64,000 nt of DNA from Nissolia schottii (taxonomy: Eukaryota; Streptophyta; Magnoliopsida; Fabales; Fabaceae): contig QANU01097513.1 of NCBI GenBank assembly GCA_003254905.1, positions 1-64,000 of the forward strand, in the 5' to 3' direction. Shown piece after piece: positions 35,238-46,639 of the stretch (its first letter is position 1; the number at the start of each line of letters is the position of its first letter). Below the pieces are notes generated by a model that saw only the letters and a list, made by a program, of their open reading frames with translations, was not told the DNA's origin and did not search any database. Position numbers and translations under genes: made by a program.

Positions 35238-36560
35238 TTTTTTTTGGACAAGAGAAAGGTGTGGAGATAGATATAGATAAAGAATTAATAGGCTTTTGGG
35301 TCTAGGGTTTATTTTTTTATTGTGCTTCATCTTATGTGCTTATGTAGGAAATTTTGGCCTAGGTGTTTTTGTTACCGATATGATTTTGTGGCTTGTTAAC
35401 ATTGTTTTTCTGCCTTTTGGCATAACAAATTAGTTTTGTTATGACACTTCATTTGAATATCCCTAACCTATATGATTGTTTCTAAATTGTTATGGCAATT
35501 CATATGAATACCTCTAATCTATATGATCGTTGCTAAATATCTACGTATTTGTTGTAACAGTTCGTTAATAAAGTTTGTTTTCCCATCGGATGATGATAAC
35601 TTAGTGTTTTCCAAATCCAACTATTCATAACCATCATTTCCTATCTGGTAAAATACTTTATAAGGCATCTAAATTGTAATTCTGTTTTTTTTTCTTGTTT
35701 TTGCCACAAATACGTCTTTTATTTTTCCTGCAAAATACATCCATTTTATTTTGATGCAATTACAAAATATAAGATCTTCACGTAACTACCTCGTTAGTAT
35801 ATAGTTTGTTCTTTCGTGTGTGTGTTAACAAAGATTCATTGATACATCATTTTTCAGTAGTTTTCTTTTTTAAAATATTTTATTTTGTAAAATTAAATAT
35901 CGTCAAAGCTGTAACATGCAATATATGATGATTTCCTTTGTGCTTGACTTTCTAATTAACCATGAAATCTGACAAAATTGATTACTCATTGAGTTCTTTA
36001 AACATCCGATCACAAATCTGATCCTTAATGGTGTTTACAAAGATCTCGTGACCAAAAAAATACTGCTTTCGACGGTAAATACCACAGGAGAACCCAAAAA
36101 TGATGACTTGCTAATTTATCCCAACATAAAATGATAATAATAAATAAAATACAACCCTCCTTATGCATGGAGAATGCTTTGCCCATTATTCTATCATAAT
36201 GAATTAGACATTACTCAAAGAATTGGAGCATAACTTTACAATATTGTGCCTCAAACAATGAGCAATTAAAACACAATATAAAGGTAAATGTTCGAATTTT
36301 CCAAGAGAAAATATATATTTGACTTTATAGCATGACACTGGAATTGTAAGACACTGCTATACAAGACTAGCAAATAGCAATGGTTACCACACATAAAACA
36401 ATTAGCAAAGTTAAAAAGTTAAGAAAACATTCAAACATTTAAACATATTCAACTCTTGAAGCACTTTGCATTCAGACACTGAAGAACAAATTTCAAAATA
36501 CATATGAGGGTACATGATGCCAAACTAGTAAGAGAGTTTCATTTCAATCAACAATTATAC
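35238..36560. other. Intergenic region between GH5 and MUB genes
   Basis: This includes the GH5 5' UTR and promoter. At 35439-35541 two adjacent copies of about 51 bp share TATGAATA, CCTATATGATNGTT and CTAAAT motifs. The rest is AT-rich without a gene. Confidence 0.6.
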
Positions 36561-36825
36561 TGATGAGGCAACCCTTATAAGCCGACACCGCCGGAAAAAC
36601 ATCTCCTACGAAAATTTGTGTAAGAAATTCGCCGCGCCGCAGAGAAACCAAGGAACTACTTAGCTAGCTTCGCACTCTTCACCTGCCTGTGGTGAAAACA
36701 AGGCATGCAACCTAAGAATTTTATGTATGAGGAAGTCTTTGAAAGTCATAATAAGATTATGTAATAGTGAAGCATAAATCATAACCACCTAAGAAAGATG
36801 ACATCTTCTATATTCAATCTGGATG

Positions 36826-38979
36826 CTATAAAATGACACAACCGCATATGTTCTTCTTTCCTTCGTTTGCCGCTTTCTTCTCTGTCTCAGGAGAAAAAGC
36901 TAAAATGTCAAAACTCTTTACATAGCACGTTACTTCAATTGCACTATTGTAACTGATAATTGAAAAACCAAGGAGTGTTTTCTAACAAAGTCAATCTAGT
37001 TATTCAGACAACCGCACACAATTTGATCTTTTAGCTTTCTTCCTTTTCTCGGATAAAGGGCAGAGTAAAATAGGATCATATTAACTTGCCAGAACAACAC
37101 ATAAAAAACAACAACAAATTTTTAGAAGAATAGCATCCGTGTTTATTTGTATTTTGAAGCAGATGGTTGACAGGGGTTAGTGGTTTCATTTTGACCCCAG
37201 ACAAGTCTAGTAGCTGGATTAGAACAAATAATACTCTGAAAGGATTTGAAGTTTCCATTACTAGCTTCGCAGAGAGCACTTCAGTTAAGAAAGTAAATTG
37301 CAATATAAAAACTGTAAGGGTGTGTTTGGTATGGGGTAAAAATGGTGGAGAAGTTTTCCGGGTGAAATTCATGTGCATACATGCGTTTTGGCGCAGAATA
37401 TGAAAAGAAATCGAAACTTGTTCTTCAAGTCAACCTTCAAAAAATAATATTTTATCTTGAAACTGTTTATTAGTAAAACAGAAAGCTATAGTAAGATGTA
37501 ACTAGCATTTCACAATGTCTCAAGTAAGTGTCAGACCTTTCTCCATTGTAGGTGGTTGCACAACTACATGCATCGTCGTAACTGCGCCGGGGACATCGCA
37601 TAACGGGCTTTGGCATTCCCCAACTGTTCTGTTGTTCTCCAATATTTTCCCTGCACTAATTAGCTTCACATCTTTTACGGTCCTTGGGCCGTTTTCCTTG
37701 TCTTTGAAACAAAAAACAAAAACACAAACACATATTACTCCGTGGCAAAAATCTTAGTGTGAGGCCATAATATATATTACAACAACAACAAAAGAGCCTT
37801 ATCCCACTACGTGAGGTCAGCTACATCAAGCGACGTCATAGAGCCCTATCAAGTAATATATATTAAACCAGTAAAATGAACATCTGAATGCACGACAATG
37901 TATGCTTAAAATATCATCATTTAGTCTTACTACCTTTGCCAAATGCAATTTAGTGCCTATGTATTATTCTAGAACATGTCATTTTTCATTAGCAAGTTGC
38001 AGTGAATATGGAACAAGCTTGGATCTCAGTGAAAGTGTATAAATGCGCACACACACCAAACAAGATACACAATGACTAATGGAAATGATACCTAGCTACA
38101 AACATGCTCTTGAAAAATTACTAAGCAATATAGAATACCTTAATTTCAAAAAGCATCAATTTATATACGTAGTGAAATAATATGACATGTAAATATCTCC
38201 TTGCAAGTGTACTAACACTTAAAAGGCACTAATCCTGAACACCTCAAGCAGGAAACAATGGGGTAAGGATAAGAAATTGGATTTTATCAAAGAAACTACT
38301 GAATGAGGTACATTCACCAGGTGTTTTCCACATTTATAGTTTATGGCTGAAATCCAGATCTTATCACCTTACATTCTTTTCACAAATTTATGAACTCCTA
38401 AAAGCTCCTTTTTATGAACCAAACGACGTTTTTGCTAATGCAAAGCATCGTTAATTTCGGAAGAAAAGCTACCTTTATTGAAAGGAAATGAGAAAACAAA
38501 ATATTTGCAGAAAGACATGTTCAACATACCTATCTTAATAGATATGCAGGAAAGCATATTTTTGAACAAATTAAAAGGAAATTGTTACTTCTTCTTAACG
38601 CACATCTTCTATAAACCAATAATTCTAGCTCAAGAGCCTTAGCTCAGGGACTACTTGATCCCAAAATTGAGTCCAATTGAAGTTGCTTTGCATCTAATTT
38701 AACCTATCTCTTATACCTCCTTTGCACAACAATTGTTACAAGAATAACACAACAGCTTCTCAGTTCTCACATTGATAGCTTGGTTATTAAACAGGAAGAC
38801 CAAAAAAACTAGAAGCGAAAAAGGTAAAGATAATAACATCACTAACCTTTTGGCCACTGAGCAAGAATACTTTCTTTCAATGTTGTAATACTAGTGGCAG
38901 CAGGAAAACTTTTGGGGCCAATATCAGAACCGTCGGTCAACCGAAACTTGATCTCTAACTGATCTTGATTCCCAGCCAT
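36826..38979 (-). CDS. MUB: Membrane-anchored ubiquitin-fold protein (MUB)
   Basis: Three minus-strand exons, 38979-38847, 37701-37537 and 36881-36826, splice in frame to 117 residues, the family's normal length. The start MAGNQDQLEIKFRLTDGSD and the block VKDVKLISAGKILENN are the ubiquitin-like beta-grasp of MUBs. The end CGCVIL carries a CaaX box (CVIL), so the protein should be prenylated, with a neighbouring Cys for possible S-acylation, and held at the plasma membrane. MUBs dock a subset of E2 ubiquitin-conjugating enzymes there. The 3' UTR appears to be spliced: donor after CTTTCTTAG near 36787 and acceptor CACCACAG near 36690. The 5' UTR and promoter run through 38980-39800. Which MUB paralogue this is cannot be told. 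Confidence 0.92.
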
Positions 38980-39169
38980 GCTCAAAGATCTAATAAGGGA
39001 CTTGTGAAATTAAAAGAAATCCAATAGCTTTTCTTTTACTTGTACCTCAGAGGAGTAGGGGGAAGAAAAAATTTCAGTGAATCACTTCAACTGAGTTCCA
39101 TTCATGAATAACAGGATTTCATTCAGAGTCTATAAGCTCCACCACAGTGTTCTGCAAAATCTGTCTCAA

Positions 39170-39228
39170 AAAAAAAAAAAAAAAAAANNNNNNNNNNNNN
39201 NNNNNNNNNNAAAAAAAAAAAAAAAAAA
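39170..39228. repeat. Poly-A tract with a 23-N gap
   Basis: Runs of A flank 23 N (39188-39210) in the 5' region of the MUB gene. True length of the homopolymer is unknown. Confidence 0.95.
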
Positions 39229-39827
39229 GCTTGAGTACGAGTTCTTCTCTCAAGGCACACACATCCTTACCTACAAAACATGCAGAATCTGACACAGGAA
39301 ACTACTCAAACGACAGAAAAAAGTAAGGAAATTTTGAATACGTTTAAATATTCAAATAAAATTAAAGATAAAAGCTTAGTATAAGAACATGATTGAAGAA
39401 AGTGACAATAATAGAGCATGGTCCATACAAAGGGGTGAGAAAATTGAAACAACAAAATTATTGAAATCCAACAACTAAGCTTAAAAGGGGAAAAAAAATA
39501 TCATGAAAAAATTTCAACACAAAGGAATCCTAAACAGCTACATAGCAAAAAGAGATCCAAAATCCAAAAGGGTGTGCATCAAATAGAAAACCCATCTCAA
39601 AATTTCATCACAAGCAAGGACTGGGGGAAAAAAAAAACAGAACACAGTGTAAAAACCTGAAAGTTGGTAACTTTTTTGGTTGTTTCTTCTGAGAGTAGTG
39701 TTTATATGGCACTGATCTGAGTGGTGGCAATCGCAGAATTTAGTTATCGAAAAAAAAAAAAGAAAAACCAAGTGGAGAAGAAGAGGAGGAGAAAGTGGAT
39801 GCTTTTTCTTCTTTGTTAAAGGTGTTT

Positions 39828-39842
39828 TATTTATTTATTATT

Positions 39843-39878
<36 letters not shown>

Positions 39879-39886
39879 TATTATTG
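39828..39886. repeat. ATT/ATTT microsatellite
   Basis: TTTA units pass into a run of about nine ATT repeats and back again. It lies in the distal promoter region of MUB. Confidence 0.9.
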
Positions 39887-39889
39887 TTC

Positions 39890-42800
39890 TGCTATGTAAT
39901 AATGAAAAGTTAAAACACGTCCAAATTTATTTATTTTTTTTTAGAAAAAAAGGTTTAAAATGGGGGAGAAAATGATGAAATGGAAGGAGGCTGCTCCGGA
40001 GTTTTCGAAGTCTAACAAATCTGTGGTCAAATGACCCCATTCCCACTTTGTTATTTGTCTTGTCCCTCTTCCTACTATTCTCCGGAGGCTGTGGGAAATT
40101 TTTGTATTTAGATTTTGCGTTATTTCAATTTATATTATATAAGATATTGTATTGATTTATCTTTTATTTATTGTTATATGAAATCTTGATTAGATATATG
40201 TTTTAGTGAAATTTTATTTAAAAATGGAGGAAATACTAGTTAATACAATATTTCATGCTAAATAAATATAAATAATATTTATCATGAATTTATCAAATAC
40301 AAGTTGACACGTTGTAACCTAAAATGTTTAGGTATGTCCACAATTTTTGCCCCCACAGGACAAATGTTGATACTTGTTTACTGATGGATATAGATACAGG
40401 GATTGAAATATCTGAATCCATGGATTATGTAAATATCTTCATTTATATAAATATAAAAACTAAAAGTTATAATTCATTTTTCTTTACTAATGTTATTGAA
40501 ATTTTATTATGAATTTTGTAGATTTAAATTGCGATTTGTTAGTTGTAGTAGTATAATATATTATATTTGATAGTAATTTTAATAATTTTTTTCTTTTTTT
40601 TGAATTTCAACAAATCTCACAAATACTCATGGATATTTATGTGATTCTAATTTCTACGGATACAAATAATGGGTATGAATACATATACAAATAACAAAAT
40701 ATTAAACGAATATAGGTAATGAAGGGTATGTACTCGTACCCATAGATACTTATTGTCATTTATAGTTTAATTCCATGTGCTATGTGTAAAATTACCATCT
40801 TTCTTAAAAACTTAATTTTGTTTGAATGGTTTTATTTCTCCTTTGAAATGGGTTTTTCATCAATAGAAATATTAAAAAAATATTAAATTTATTATAAATA
40901 TTTATCTATTACTTGTCAGATTTAAAGGCGCTTCGTGCCTTTTAAGTATTGAATTAATTGTAACTGCTAAAATGATAAATATTGTCCGTAAATGTATCTG
41001 AAATGATAAATATTGAGGTGATTGGTAGTTACCAAATATAATTAGAAACTATACCTAATAGAGGGATAGTTGGCCATTGAGTTTGCATTTTAGTTTTAAA
41101 AAATATTGTAAAGTAATTATCTGTAAGAGTAATAATGGAAAAAAAAAGTTATACACCAAAAGATAATTATTTTTTACAATCCCTTTTATATAAGTGTAGA
41201 TGATCATTATCCATTATTATTTATCACTTTATTTTATTTTTATTAAACATAATATTGCATAAAAATTAAATTCAACTAATAAATAATAACTAATGCACAT
41301 TGTTATTAAAAATATATTGATTCAATAGTTACGTAATAAAATATACACTTGTTTACCAATGAGGTTGGTCCAAGTGGTAAGCGGCTTGATATTGCTTAAG
41401 CAAGGACCCGAATTCGAGACCTTGTGCATGCAGTTTCCCCACAGTGAGACTCACCTGCCATAGCCAGGTGCGCGACCCGGGTTGACCTGGATTAGTCAAG
41501 GCTGAGCCTTGGATACCGGACAGATAACCTAAAAAAAAAACTTGTGAAAATTTGAAGAAAAAAATAGTCCAACCTATTTAGGCCCATGGGCTAAACGGGC
41601 TAGCCCATGGGCCCGTGATTTTTTTTTAAAAAAAATACCAAAATATTAAAAGTTTTATTTTGGACTCTAAATTTTATTTTGGAGTTTAAGAGTTTAGAGT
41701 TTAACTATTTGGATTTATAATTGAGCATGTTTAACTATTTGTTATGCTTAACTATATTTATATTGCTATACAGCTGAAGTGCTATGACGTAGATATTGAT
41801 AAATTTTGCACTTCATTCCTTCAATGAGTACCTACGCACTACTAGTTGATATATAGTTTCAAATCTTATTTATTATTGATCAATCTACAAGAAAGAGTTT
41901 CAATTGTGTTTTTGATCAATAACATAACAATACTCACATCAATGTTACGTGTCGTCATTAATGAAAATTATATTAATTCATGAATCAATTTCAAATAGCA
42001 TTTGATATCTTTCAAGCAAGATAGTTGAAAGAACAAAAAAAAATATTTTTTTATAATCTCGCAATCAACCATTTAAACTATTTCTTTTCGATTAATTAAT
42101 AGATAGACGATAAAAAATGGTTAAAAATGATCGTGCATATTTATTCACAACTTTGTATTTAAAATTATAAAACAATAGATCAAGAATTTAATTTTTTTTT
42201 TTAAAAAAAGGAGCTGATAGGCTAGCTCGCGTAGGTCTGCGAATTGACCATAAACGGACTGGAGCCTAACAATATGCATAATTTTGGTCTGACTCGTTTG
42301 ACACCTCTAATCCTGTACCTGTTTGAGCTCTAAAAATGTGTTATAATAATATATTAAGGATTGTATTTCTCAAAAGTTAAGTTTAAGAGTAGTCAAATAA
42401 AAACACACAATGAATAAGTAAAATTAAGAAACTTGAAATTTTAATCAATAATTGATTCGCGCGCTTGTGTCCTTATTCTTAAAGGGACTAAACTAAAAGA
42501 TTTAATTTCAAAGCCTTTATAGTATGCTCTGAAAAATATTTTTTCAATCTAGGATTTTTGGAGAAAAAGTTCATGAATAAAGAGTGTCAAATAATTGTTA
42601 TTATTCTTTTGATATACCAAAGTATGCAATTTTCTGAATGAACGCATGAACATGCAATGTGAATATTTAACCTGAGCAACATGCTCACAACATTTATAAC
42701 ATCTCCGTATCTAATTTCTTTTTTCCCTGATATCTTTGTATATATTTTCTTAATAGGACATACATGTTTGTGCTATTTTAAGTAGAAATACATCAAGGTT

Positions 42801-43108
42801 GTTACTTGTTAGTCAATTTACCTTTTTCGGTCAAAGAAGTATATAAATGAAATTGCCACATGTGATTGTAATGTAATTGCATAATTGTGACATAAAACTT
42901 ACTACTATTGTTTTGTGTTTTTTTATGTGAAAATAAAGTTTAGGTGAGATAAACACTCGTATTTCATAGGATAATTTGATGAATTATTTATCTACCAAAA
43001 GAAAATTAACGGAATGCATAATAGAATGATTAGATTTACCTATATCTAACCTCAAGATCTTGAACTTTTACACCTCAATTTTTTTTCTAAAGAAAAAGAA
43101 TATATCAC
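39890..43108. other. Gene-poor region with transposon remnants
   Basis: 40320-40760 contains repeats typical of transposon subterminal sequence (GGATATAGATACAGGGAT, GGGTATGTACTCGTACCCAT). 41355-41540 is a SINE. 41580-41612 is a palindrome-rich block (GCCCATGGGC twice), and 42200-42330 carries degraded related transposon sequence. No reliable gene is visible. Confidence 0.5.
41353..41540 (+). mobile_element. tRNA-derived SINE
   Basis: A block of about 188 bp starts with a tRNA-like pol III promoter: A-box GGTCCAAGTGGTAAGC and B-box ACCCGAATTCGAGACC at the expected spacing. It continues through a GC-rich body (GCGACCCGGGTTGACC) and ends in A10 (41531-41540). CTTGT occurs on both sides (41348-41352 and 41541-41545), probably part of a short target-site duplication. 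It is orientated + and has no coding capacity. Confidence 0.8.
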
Positions 43109-43327
43109 GTGGTTTTTATGATTGGATCATTCTATAACCGTACACTAACTGCTAATATTTTTACAATAATTGTTGTCCTCAGTCTATTTCTTAGTGTATG
43201 TGAGTGTGTACAAAATACTAGTCCATTGCTAGGACGAAAGAGCCTTAGAAGCCAAAATTATCATGATGATGAATTCTTCAAACTTAAAAATGGTGACAAA
43301 CCCATTTGGGGAATAGTCTGTATCTGA
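43109..43327 (+). CDS. Possible small secreted peptide precursor
   Basis: A 72-codon frame (or 68 from the second ATG at 43121) begins with a charged start, then a hydrophobic stretch IFTIIVVLSLFLSVCECV like a signal peptide, followed by a basic and polar tail with GRKSLRSQNYHDDEFFKLKNGDK. That layout fits a secreted peptide prepropeptide, but I recognise no known conserved C-terminal peptide motif. No intron is needed. The flanks are AT-rich and transposon-laden, so chance openness cannot be excluded. Confidence 0.35.
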   Translation: MVFMIGSFYNRTLTANIFTIIVVLSLFLSVCECVQNTSPLLGRKSLRSQNYHDDEFFKLKNGDKPIWGIVCI

Positions 43328-44451
43328 TAGCTGACCCTCCAAATTCTGAACAATTTAAGTGTGGACCCCAAATAGATTCCTCATAATAGACACTACCACT
43401 TGTGTGGTCCATCTCTTACATGTTATCAACTTCTAATTTATGGGGATCTTGTTTAGTTTTTGTTAACTTAATCATTCTTAATGAAGGCGGTATTTCAATT
43501 TTTCAACGTCTAATTTTGAAAAAATCAACTCTAAAAATAGATTTTTTTTAAGAGAATTTATTGTCACGTGAAGTCAAATGTAGTATCTCCTTATTGATTT
43601 TTTTTTGTTGATTATGTCATGCATGCTAAAGATTCACTCCCCAACTCTTTTAACTGTGGGCGCAACCAAATGGCACTTATTAAAAGTTTTTGAATCATGT
43701 AGCCAAATTATTGGTTGATTGATAACATTTTGAAAAGGTAAAATTGCTTAGAAAAAGTTCACAATTAAATGGTTGGTGCGTGTAAATCAACTAAAAAAAA
43801 GTTATTTTAACTTGATCAAAGATTTTAAATTGACTTCTAGGAGTATAATTGTGTTTTAATTGTTCTAGTGATCCTATCCAACTCGAATATCATAGTCTTC
43901 TGTACAAGAATAACTGTTCCTCTTGCAGGAGGATACCGTTGGTTTTAAAATTAAATCAATGGTGGGTCCCTAATATTTGATTGCAAAGTCTCAAGTTATA
44001 AGATCCTCCATGCACTTTGAAGGGATTACAGCATGCCAAAATTTTGCTGTTGGGCGCTATATGAATAATAATTGCATTAGAATATAGTTGTAAATGGGAT
44101 ACATGTCATCACCAACTTAGCAAAACCTTTCTATGAGATTATTCTCTTTCATATAAAACGACACCTATGTCAATTAAAGTTAGTTTTATCTCTTCATAAG
44201 AGAGGATCTCTTTACCAACATAACTATATCAATGTTGTCACTTTTGGACTAAGTCGAGTAAGTGCACTATTCTCACGTAATTAGCAAGAAAATAAAAACG
44301 AGTAAGTGCACTATTCGAGGTTTTTTTATATTTTTTTATCATTGAAATTCGTATCCTAAGTCAGTTATTAACTAATCATTAATTGATTATATTTAATATT
44401 TTTATGTAGCTTTATGGTATCGTAACAACTCCTATAAAGTGAACATCAAAT
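43328..44451. other. Intergenic region
   Basis: AT-rich sequence without a recognised gene, RNA or clear repeat. Confidence 0.5.
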
Positions 44452-44460
44452 GAAATAATT

Positions 44461-45185
44461 AGGGTAAATACCCAGTAGGTTTCAGAATATAAAAGTGTAG
44501 CTAGATCTTCAACATTTTTTGTTATTACCTTTGTTAGTCCCTCTACTCCAATCTTTTCCATTTCCCCTTCATTACCTCTCTCACTCTTGCTTCTCCCTTC
44601 TCTAGATCATTTTTCTTTCCACAAATCCTATGCTGCAATTATTGGTTGGTCAACTTTGTCTTGCATTTGTGTTTTATAGGTTTCGTGATGACCATTAATG
44701 ATAGTGATGGCTTATAGTTTTGGGGTTGATGAGGTTGCGGTGGAGACTAATGATGACAACAAAAAATATTAGGAACCAAATAAAGCACTTAAGTGTTATA
44801 ACATGGACCAAAATAGTGTTATAACATGGACCAAATAGGGGTCATGGGTTTCTTCAATTTTTGGGTCTGACTTTGGGTTTAGATTGGCAGCAATGAGTTG
44901 CTGTGAGTGACCCATGGGATGGTGGTGGTCGTAAGGGGTGGACAGGAGTAGGAGAGTAGTTGTGGTTGTTACGGTGGTGGTAGGTGAAGAGATGAAGGTT
45001 GTGTTGGTGGTGGCAGTATGGTGAAGAGATGAGTACCTAGACAAAAAAAAAAAAAAAACTAACAAGGACAACAACAAAATAACAATGACAAAAAAATGTT
45101 GGGGACCTAATAAATCTTTTTTTTTTTATCAAGGACCTACCAAGGCACATAGTAAAATGTCAGGAACATAAGAAGGTATTTGCCC
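44461..45185. mobile_element. Non-autonomous Mutator-like element
   Basis: The ends AGGGTAAATACC and GGTATTTGCCC are short inverted repeats (10 of 11 bases complementary). They are flanked by GAAATAATT (44452-44460) and AAAATAATT (45186-45194), a 9-bp target-site duplication with one mismatch, the size typical of Mutator-like elements. The 725-bp interior has GGTGGTTG-type repeats and no transposase. Short subterminal runs such as GTAGGTCC recur near both ends. Confidence 0.7.
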
Positions 45186-45194
45186 AAAATAATT

Positions 45195-46639
45195 GTATCA
45201 CATTAAAATCTTTTGCATATAAATTATGTTTATCAATATAATGTTGAAACTATTTGCTAAAAATAAAATAATCTAGCAATAATTTTGACTGAAAGGAAAA
45301 AAAGGTCGCAACCAGCAGAGAAAAGAAATATAGATTTAAGTGACAAGCTAACGACAAAACTACCAGTCAGTCAGTTTGGTACATCCATAAAAATAGGGGT
45401 GAAAAATTTAATGTCCTTATGTATAATTTTCATAAAAATTCATCCTGAACATCTGTCTCACAGGATGTATCAACAGATCAAAGTTCAAGTTATTTAATTG
45501 AAAAAAATCTTGAACAAAGTCGGTTTTTCATCTTATGAAGCATTCATGGGCAAATTCCTCTCATGACCAACTCTGATATTTCATGTAACACATTTAACAG
45601 ATGTATGCAGAAGCAGCAAGAATATTGCATGAAAAGGAAGATCACCACAACAAAAAACAGAAAATACCATGAAATAAGAGAGGTAGCGGGAGCATAGCTA
45701 AAGTATAGTATCTGAACTTTCCTAACCAAAAAAACAAAGAGGCCAGGCTTTTGTTACCATATAATTGGCATTATCATTTAGTTTACTCCCAAAAGTGCTC
45801 TTCCTGTTACTTTTGTTTATTTGTCTCTTTGGCATTTGGAAGGATTATGATCTGCAAGACTGCAACAAAGTTGTAAAATCAAGAGGTACAACAAAGATAA
45901 AGAGAACGATTATGATCAGGCATGCGAAGGATGGAGAAGAGGAATAAAGAATTTTCTGCACATTTCCAATGTCTTGTAATCGTACATAAACGAATAACAA
46001 TATATATCCTACAAACAGTTCCCCAATTCAATGGACCCGTAACAAAGCAATCTCAGGAAAAATAAAAAATAAAAAACTACTCCTAGAACTCACCATCATG
46101 ATATCAAGTCAAAGTGGGGTGAAGGTAAAAATTGGTACTAACAAAAAATAAGAAACTAAAAAATTGAAGGGGAAGACGCTGCTCTAGTGGAGGGGAACCT
46201 CACAAATTAACTGTCCTAGCTGTGTTCTCAACACCAACTAGATTGATGAAACCACCATGACCTTTATATATCTTCGGCATTCAGTTTATTCAGCAATATT
46301 CAACTATGGGATCTTTGCTACATTTGTCCCATAGAAGACCAATAATAGTATCCCTTTACCAACCAAAAATAGAGGAAGTGTTTCTATGTCACAACTCACA
46401 GGACTCAAATGATTCTGAAGGCCATGCAGGGATGGTAATTGTGTATGCAAAAATGTAGGGGGTGGCAGTAAATCCACCCGCGGTATTTTTGATCGCTTTG
46501 CCCTCAGCCAAATTTCTATTTGTCTCCTCAAATTCATCTTGAAGAAAACCTCAAGCTGCAAAAAGTTTAGATGAAACTGGTATTACTTGCCCCTTTTGTA
46601 TTCAATGCTGTACAAACCATATTGCTCCTCATTGACAGA
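45195..46639. other. GAUT 3' flank and intergenic DNA
   Basis: 46000-46639 probably contains the 3' UTR of the GAUT gene. Earlier bases are AT-rich; short frames here (for example 45765-45947) have no recognisable product. Confidence 0.5.

Noticed and set aside
41360-41430. Possible tRNA gene
   Set aside because: A and B boxes are tRNA-like, but the arms cannot form a complete cloverleaf and the sequence continues into a SINE body and poly-A.
45765-45947. Small frame with hydrophobic start
   Set aside because: It ends quickly, overlaps the GAUT 3' flank region and has no supporting features.
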